Source of the DNA: Dama dama | Taxonomy: Eukaryota > Chordata > Mammalia > Artiodactyla > Cervidae | DNA length: 64,000 nucleotides | Direction: 5' to 3' | NCBI RefSeq assembly: GCF_033118175.1 | Contig: NC_083681.1 | Coordinates: forward strand, 18,246,001-18,310,000 | In this document: positions 58,668 through 64,000 of the stretch, piece by piece | How positions within the stretch are numbered: the stretch's first letter is position 1 | How the letters are laid out: each line of letters opens with the position of its first letter | Position numbers and translations under genes: made by a program | Notes under the pieces: generated by a model | Database searches by the model: none | What the model saw: only the letters and a program-made list of their open reading frames with translations | What the model was told of the DNA's origin: nothing

Positions 58668-59340
58668 AACAGGCAGGAAGGCCAGAGGTCTCCAAATGGA
58701 GAAAACAGGCTACAAGTGTCAGACATTTTTATCTCTCTTAAGTGGCAGGAGGAAACAAACTAGCGATATTTCTTTCTTTTTTTTTCCTTCTCTATACAAA
58801 CTTAAAAGGAGGTTTCTCTTAAAATATTGTGTTGCCATAATAACACCTGGTTTTACTTAAAGTTACCTATTCTCAAACCCTGAGTTAACCAATGCATTTT
58901 TCTTATGGAAATGTTTGTCTTAAGCTATGTTAATATGCTATACATTTACCCCAGACTCTGTCTTCAAGTCGGTTCCACCTAATGGCTCAGAACCTACTTG
59001 ACAAACCAGTATGTTATACTCAGATATTGTTCCCCTAAACTATATAAACAAAACTACTTGTATGGCAATCTGCCTTTCTTCAAGATTCATGTCAATCATT
59101 TTATGGCTCAGGACAACTCACCTGGTGCCAAGGTTATCTCAAAATGCATGTTGTGGGTGAGGGGCCTGGTGCTATTCTCTGAGTTTTGAGATATTTTCTT
59201 TCTCTAATTAGCAGATTGCTAGTAGTTATATGACATCTGGCTAAAGACTAGCAGGGGGCCACTCTTTCTGCCCCCTTCTGATGTCCGTCAGAAGCTTTCT
59301 CTGTCTCCTTTATACTTTAATAAAACTTTATGACAAATAA
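58668..59340 (+). mobile_element. LTR-like block nested in the provirus
   Basis: GGCCAGAGGTCTCCAAATGG opens a noncoding block ending in AGCAGGGGGCCACTC, CCTTTATACTTTAATAAAAC, a typical LTR polyadenylation region. It lies where protease and reverse transcriptase would be expected. Clean termini and target duplications were not found, so a nested solo LTR is an inference. Confidence 0.5.
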
Positions 59341-59479
59341 ATCTCAATTTGAGAACACATTACAAACTTCTACTGATATCCAATTAGCTTTTCTAAAATA
59401 TTTTGGAGAAATTTCATTTCATTATCCTTCTGGTAAGCTGTGAAATTTCTTCAAAAATACTGAATTTATTATTTCCCAC

Positions 59480-59960
59480 ATTATCAGCTCACAGCCTATA
59501 CCACAAGCTGAGGTTTTTCATATAGAAGGGACTAAAAATGCCAAAACTTCATTCTGGTCTCTTAAAGAATATAAAGTCTTTTATACTAAATTTCATTCTG
59601 CTCAACAAAATAAATTATATGCTCTTAATGAAGTTATTTGCCTACATCCTTACCCCATTAATATAGTCTCTGATACTATATATTCAGTTTTTGTATTAAA
59701 AAATATAAAAACCTCCACCATAAACTCCAATCAACCTATTATTCAACAACACTTTTTTGAACTACAATTTGTTATTAAAAACCGCACTTCTCCCATTCAT
59801 ATTACACATATATGAGCACATCACACACTAAAGTTACAAATTAAAAAATTTAAAAAGGGGGAATACACAGGAACACTACTGTCTTCCTTACCTAAAGCAG
59901 ACTTTACTAGATTCCAACATAAGATATTTTCTAAACCTATAACTATTGTTAATACAACTT
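59480..59960 (+). pseudogene. pol remnant, RNase H region
   Basis: One frame shows an RNase H-like order: a short acidic strand start, an LYALNEV helix, then NIVSDTIYSV with the Asp expected at the active site. This is followed by text like the RNase H-integrase junction. Stops follow (e.g. before 59830). Confidence 0.65.
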
Positions 59961-60059
59961 TGTTTTAAATTTTTTAAACCTACCACAGGGAAATATTTTA
60001 ATAAGGGCAGAAAGACATTTCGAAGGAATTGAAGGACACTTCTCTTCCTCTGCCCATTT

Positions 60060-60245
60060 AGTATCAAGATGGGTTCAATAAACAGTGGAAATCTGGGAAA
60101 TTAATCTTACAGGGAAAGGTATATGCTTGTATTTCCCCAGATGGATCCAACAAACTTTTCCCTTGGAAAATCCAACCCAAGGGGGTCCCCGACATTCAAA
60201 ATGGAGATGAAACAACAAGAACCCCAGGAGGAAGAAATTCCAATA
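60060..60245 (+). pseudogene. pol remnant, integrase C-terminal end
   Basis: A short frame (GKGICLYFPRW...) fits the SH3-like end of integrase, immediately before env-like sequence. It is truncated on both sides. Confidence 0.45.
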
Positions 60246-60359
60246 CGGGCCATGGTGGCTCTAAAGATCTCCAGAAAGCACTGCCCTCAGCAGCATCAAC
60301 CCTATGACCTCCCCTCTTGGGGACAGATTAAAAACCCTTACTAATCAAGCTAAAAATCT

Positions 60360-61440
60360 GGTCTCTCAACAGGGAATGCCTCGGAGTCCAGAATACATTT
60401 TCCTGGCAATGCTCAGACTGCTAGCGTGTGCCTCCCAAACTTAACTGGGCTTACTTACCCAACCCCCCCTTTATTATAGGTCATAAAATGGATGGAGAAA
60501 AGACCGATCATATCAACCAATGACTCCACCCATATGCCCCCTCCCTGGAACCCTCACACCCTGTGGAGGAGGGAAAACTAATTAACATTTCTTTAGGTTA
60601 TGAAGTCTTTCCATTGTGCATGGGCCCAGCAAAATTATGCGTAAACGTTAGCTGACAAACTTGGGCTTTCGTCCTGCCTCCAAAAGAAGACTTTCGGACA
60701 TTGCCGCCCTTTGTCTGTGAACCATGCTTACACTGCTGAAGCTTTAGGGAAAGAGTTAGGGAAAGAACAAAAAACATTATGTAAAAGGTTACTAATGAAA
60801 CATTACCATGACAAAGGACTTCTTGGCTGGCTTGAGGGTGGAATGGCATCCACTCCTCCTCCTCGAATCGTCCTCGATAAACAAATTGGGCCTGAACAAT
60901 GGGACATATGGAAACTTGCTGCCAGCACCGAAGAACTTGGGACTTAGACCCGACATTTCACAGGGACCAGTCATGGTCATAGTACCTATTACTTTCGCTA
61001 TAATCAGTCATATTTTAAACAGGCCTGTGTCCCACTTCCTTTTGTTATAGCCATAGGAAATTTACAATTTAATAAGACTTTACGTTCTGTAACTTGTATT
61101 AATTGCCAATTTTGTGTTACTCCTGTTCAATTCAATCATAGTGCCTACAACTAGGAACAAATCAAATTTCATTTACATGATAAAGCTTCTCTGAATGTAC
61201 AATTACTACAAAAGGAAATCTTTGAAACTTTTTCTAAACGTCTGCCCTCTTCCACTAATTTGAAAACTTTTAGCTAAACAGCTCGCTGATCGATTGTCTG
61301 GGCTAGACTCACAAAGATGGTTTCCAAGTATTACCCACAGCATTGGGTCTGGAACTGTAACTTTGGTGATTGTCTTGATAATTATATTTGTTGTTTATCA
61401 TTGCTTTCTATAGGGTTGGTTAATACTAACCAGACTCAAT
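60360..61440 (+). pseudogene. env remnant with transmembrane anchor
   Basis: It is fragmented over several frames. The surface-subunit remnant includes a Cys-rich part near 61020-61125 (CINCQFC), and the end (61319-61414) encodes a hydrophobic membrane anchor of about 20 residues followed by a stop. The order and the Cys motif fit betaretroviral Env. Stops and frameshifts make it non-functional. Confidence 0.65.
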
Positions 61441-61476
61441 TGGTCAGGACCCATTTTTTTTTTTTACAAATATAAT

Positions 61477-61490
61477 AAAATAGGGGGAAC
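61477..61490 (+). promoter_or_regulatory. Polypurine tract
   Basis: AAAATAGGGGGAAC abuts the TG of the 3' LTR, as required for plus-strand priming. Confidence 0.85.
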
Positions 61491-61872
61491 TGTCAGGAAG
61501 CATTTAACAGGAGGTTTCCTGTGTGCTACTTTGGATCTGTCATGAATCCTCTGTTCCTTATTAATTCCTGAATATTCAGGAATTAAGAGGAGGGGCAAGC
61601 CTCTCCCAGGGCTGAGGAATCCAGGCATTTCCTTCATTAGTTTTTCAATAGTGATAAGTACCCTCTTCCTTCTTATGAACCAAATGGTAAAAGTGATTGT
61701 TTACAACTCTCTCTCTTTAATATGGATCGCCTTATGTTTTGTAAGTCTGGAATTTTAATCTTCATCTTTGCTGAGAATAACTACCTTGTAAGACAGTATA
61801 TATGCCCACACCATGTTGATTGAAACACCTTTGCTCCATCAGAGCTTGGGTCCCCGTGTCTTTCTTTCTTTC

Positions 61873-61905
<33 letters not shown>

Positions 61906-62033
61906 ATTTCTGGCTGATTCCCTGGAGCGCGAAAGCCGGCTGCGTAACCCAGGGAATATTAGCCTCTTTCCTTCTTTCACTCTCTCTTTGTTGACTCCGG
62001 ACCACCAGGTTCCGGTCCAATAAAGCACCAACA
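61491..62033 (+). repeat. 3' LTR of the provirus (543 bp)
   Basis: Same ends as the 5' LTR (TGTCAGG...CCAACA). It differs by about 11 substitutions, a CA deletion and a CT-repeat expansion. Confidence 0.93.
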
Positions 62034-62519
62034 GATCACCATCAATCAGAGAACTGTGCAAGAGCTGATCACATACCCTGACTCTCCCCTCCCTCACCTT
62101 GCCTTTTAAAAAGCTTTTCTGAAACTCTGAAAACTTCAGGGTTTTAGAGCATAAGCCACCCATCCTTCTTGTATTGATGCCTTTACAAAAATAATGCTGC
62201 ACTCTTCCTCACCACAATACAATGTCAGCAGATTGGCTTTACTCTTTGCAGGCAAGTAGATACAAATTTGGTTCAGTGACAACTTGTAAGTAAGTCTGCT
62301 TGAAATAAGTTTGCTTTTTATTTTAAACAGCACACAAAGGATTCCACATACCTCATCATGGCCATGTCTGCCACATTTGTGAGGTAGAAATTGTTAGGCA
62401 GTCACTGCAGGGCCAGGACCTCCAGTTCATTTTTTTAACTTCAACTCCTTCTCCCATATAAACATTTTGCTCCACTGACTTAAAGCTATACTTGCTGTTC
62501 CTGATTCCAGGCATTCAGA

Positions 62520-63040
62520 GAAAAGTCTCCCTGACATGGAGGGTCATAAAATATCCAGACTCAAGACAGAACAGTCAGTAACTGTTGACCAACTTATCAG
62601 ATAGGAAAATACTAGATGGACCATTAACTCTTAGCCCACACTTCTGGTCCTTATCCGGTCCTTAAATGATGGCCTGGGGTCATGAGAAAGAGTCACAGGA
62701 TAGTGACTCAATGACTAAGAAAACTCAAAGACAGAGGGATTTTAAGAAAAGTCATAAAAATGACAAACTGGACATAGGGACGTTCAAACTAATTGGTCAG
62801 AAATTATATACATCGGGGATGTGAGGCAACCAAAAACAAACAGATCAATACTGGTAAAGATATAAACTGCTATAACTGCTGCCCTTCAGGGCACTTCACC
62901 TCCTCTCAGCGTCTATGCTGGGAGCTTTACGCTTCTCTCTCCTTTAAAATAAAACTCTGCCTGTGTGACTATTTGCATGTTTGTAAAGTTCATTCTTTGG
63001 CTCCCTGAACAAGAACTCAGATTACTGTTTTATCCTGACA
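62520..63040 (+). mobile_element. Putative ERV1-type LTR
   Basis: The 3' part has TCTCCTTTAAAATAAAACTC, then CATTCTTTGGCTCCCTGAAC, ending TTATCCTGACA, a standard LTR R/U5 pattern. The 5' edge was not resolved. Confidence 0.55.
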
Positions 63041-63374
63041 AGTAGAAAAGGAGAGACAAACACAACTTCAAGGATACAAAACTGAAACACATTACTTACA
63101 AAAAAATACAGCAATAACAAAAATGTCTGTTAACATGTTCCCTGGATTTATAAATACAGAATCCCACCATATCATGAGATAATTAGTCCACTGTCGGGGT
63201 GAAGAGGAACTCGGTACATTTTTAATAAAACAAATACAGCTTTTTGTCACTCTACAAAAGATGATATTCCCAAGAATATACTTTCCTAAGCTGAAAAGTA
63301 CCTAGAAGAGAAGCCTTCTGGTATACCATATTTTTCCAAAGCAGACGAATTTAAATCTCCTACCTATACTACAT

Positions 63375-63598
63375 GGGTTTCCCTGGTTTCTCAGATGGTA
63401 AAGAATCTGCCTGCAATTCAGGAGACCCAGGTTCTATTTCTGGGTTGGGAAGATCCCCCAGAGAAGGGAATGGCAACCCACTCCAGTATTCCTGCCTGGA
63501 GAATTCCATGGACAAAGGAGCCTGGTTAGTTCATGAGGTCACAAAGAACTGGACATGAATGAATGACTAACACACACACACACACATACACACACACA
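63375..63598 (+). mobile_element. Bov-tA SINE with (CA)n tail and target duplications
   Basis: Head GGGTTTCCCTGGTTTCTCAG, body GGAAGATCCCCCAGAGAAGG, tail GACATGAATGAATGACTAAC followed by (CA)n. The duplication ACCTATACTACA lies at 63363-63374 and 63599-63610. Confidence 0.9.
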
Positions 63599-63689
63599 CC
63601 TATACTACACATGCCTGCTTAGTTTCCAACCTCTAAGAAAAGTTAAAATCAAAGGCCACAAGAAACCACTTTCCCTTCCTTGCCTCCTA

Positions 63690-64000
63690 CCTGGGAGCTG
63701 CAGACCAGAAGGGAGTGACAAGATATACTAAAATGATGAAAGCAGAAAACCTAAAAGCAAGATTACTCTACCCAGCAAGGATCTCATTTAGATTCAACAT
63801 AGAAATCAAAAGTTCTACAGAAAAGCAAAAGAGAAGAGAATTCAGCACCACCAAACCAGCTTTACAACAAATGCTAAAGGAACTTCTCTAGGCAGAAAAC
63901 ACAAGAGAAGAAAAAGATCCACCAAAACAATTAAGAAAATAGTAAGGGGAACATATATATCAATAATTAATTTGAATGCAAATGGATTAAATGCTCCAAC
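63690..64000 (+). mobile_element. L1 ORF1 C-terminus and ORF2 start, cut by window end
   Basis: ORF1 text (CTCTACCCAGCAAGGATCTC, ACCAAACCAGCTTTACAACA) continues to the ORF2 opening (AATTTGAATGCAAATGGATT). It is the same layout as 39775-40345 and extends beyond 64000. Confidence 0.75.

Larger units (their letters stand above)
56889..62033 (+). mobile_element. Complete but defective class II (betaretrovirus-like) provirus, 5.1 kb
   Basis: It is bounded by two 543-bp LTRs in direct orientation and by the 6-bp duplication GATCAC (56883-56888 and 62034-62039). Order: 5' LTR, primer-binding site, splice donor, gag remnant, a nested LTR-like block, pol remnants (RNase H and integrase end), env remnant, polypurine tract, 3' LTR. 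The internal region is only 4.06 kb. Protease, most of reverse transcriptase and much of integrase are absent, and every remaining reading frame has stops or frameshifts, so it cannot make virus. The LTRs differ at about 11 positions (about 2%) plus two small indels, indicating an insertion a few million years old, younger than most repeats here. Confidence 0.9.
56643..62281 (+). mobile_element. Older LTR split by the provirus at 56889-62033
   Basis: The left part 56643-56888 (CTGGGCAGGACCCTATTGGG) and right part 62034-62281 (ATCAATCAGAGAACTGTGCA, GTCAGCAGATTGGCTTTACT, ending TTCAGTGACA) read as one LTR of about 0.49 kb once the provirus is removed. It is related to the LTR at 32620-33409. 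Confidence 0.7.

Noticed and set aside
62340..62440. Possible ALKBH8 upstream exon on the minus strand (frame LPNNFYLTNVADMAMM, then GTATGT)
   Set aside because: It does not match the family sequence expected before IVMDFKHP, and an in-frame TGA lies just upstream. It may be chance or an old pseudogene fragment that I cannot name.
63390..63450. tRNA gene
   Set aside because: A/B-box-like parts belong to the tRNA-derived heads of Bov-tA SINEs (also at 49684, 9158, 39161). No cloverleaf tRNA is present.

Overview
This window is mammalian, from a ruminant (a bovid such as cattle, or a close relative). BovB LINEs in both orientations, tRNA-Glu-type Bov-tA SINEs, Bov-A-like BovB 3' ends carrying AGTTC repeats, CHR-type artiodactyl SINEs, artiodactyl L1 3' ends and older MIR, L2 and hAT relics all point there. 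No prokaryotic features are present.

The only protein-coding gene I can support is ALKBH8, on the minus strand. It is a tRNA wobble-uridine hydroxylase and methyltransferase. Three consecutive internal exons are visible, in transcription order: 45627-45521 (AlkB core, including the WTH iron-ligand motif), 25882-25731 (AlkB C-terminus with the R-x5-R 2-oxoglutarate site and a Cys cluster) and 20515-20259 (start of the methyltransferase domain with SAM motif I). Reading frame and phase are continuous across all three, so the introns 45520-25883 and 25730-20516 are complete. The upstream intron (above 45627) and the downstream intron (below 20259) run out of the window. The last donor is a non-canonical GC.

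Everything else is intron, mostly layered retrotransposons. 1-16.7 kb: a near full-length BovB, a putative LTR and two L1 copies, the larger carrying nested BovB and SINE insertions. 16.7-26 kb: mostly old sequence with MIR, L2, Bov-tA and CHR SINEs around the exons. 26-37.6 kb: L1 on L1, including an ORF1-only (half-L1-like) insertion inside an older L1, and an LTR hit by a fold-back SINE. 37.6-49.9 kb: BovB copies, a solo LTR split by BovB, a 7SL pseudogene and hAT MITEs. 50.0-54.7 kb: one BovB interrupted by a second BovB with an apparent 3' transduction, and separately by a 5S rRNA fragment. 54.7-64 kb: several LTRs and a complete but defective class II (betaretrovirus-like) provirus at 56889-62033, with 543-bp LTRs and a 6-bp target duplication, inserted into an older LTR.

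I found no undescribed multi-gene system. The most interesting items are structural: the BovB 3' transduction, the 5S insertion, the fold-back SINE, the nested provirus, the GC-AG intron, and a SINE about 30 nt from an ALKBH8 acceptor. Assignments rest on recognising sequence by eye. Exact family names and some repeat edges are approximate and are flagged as such.
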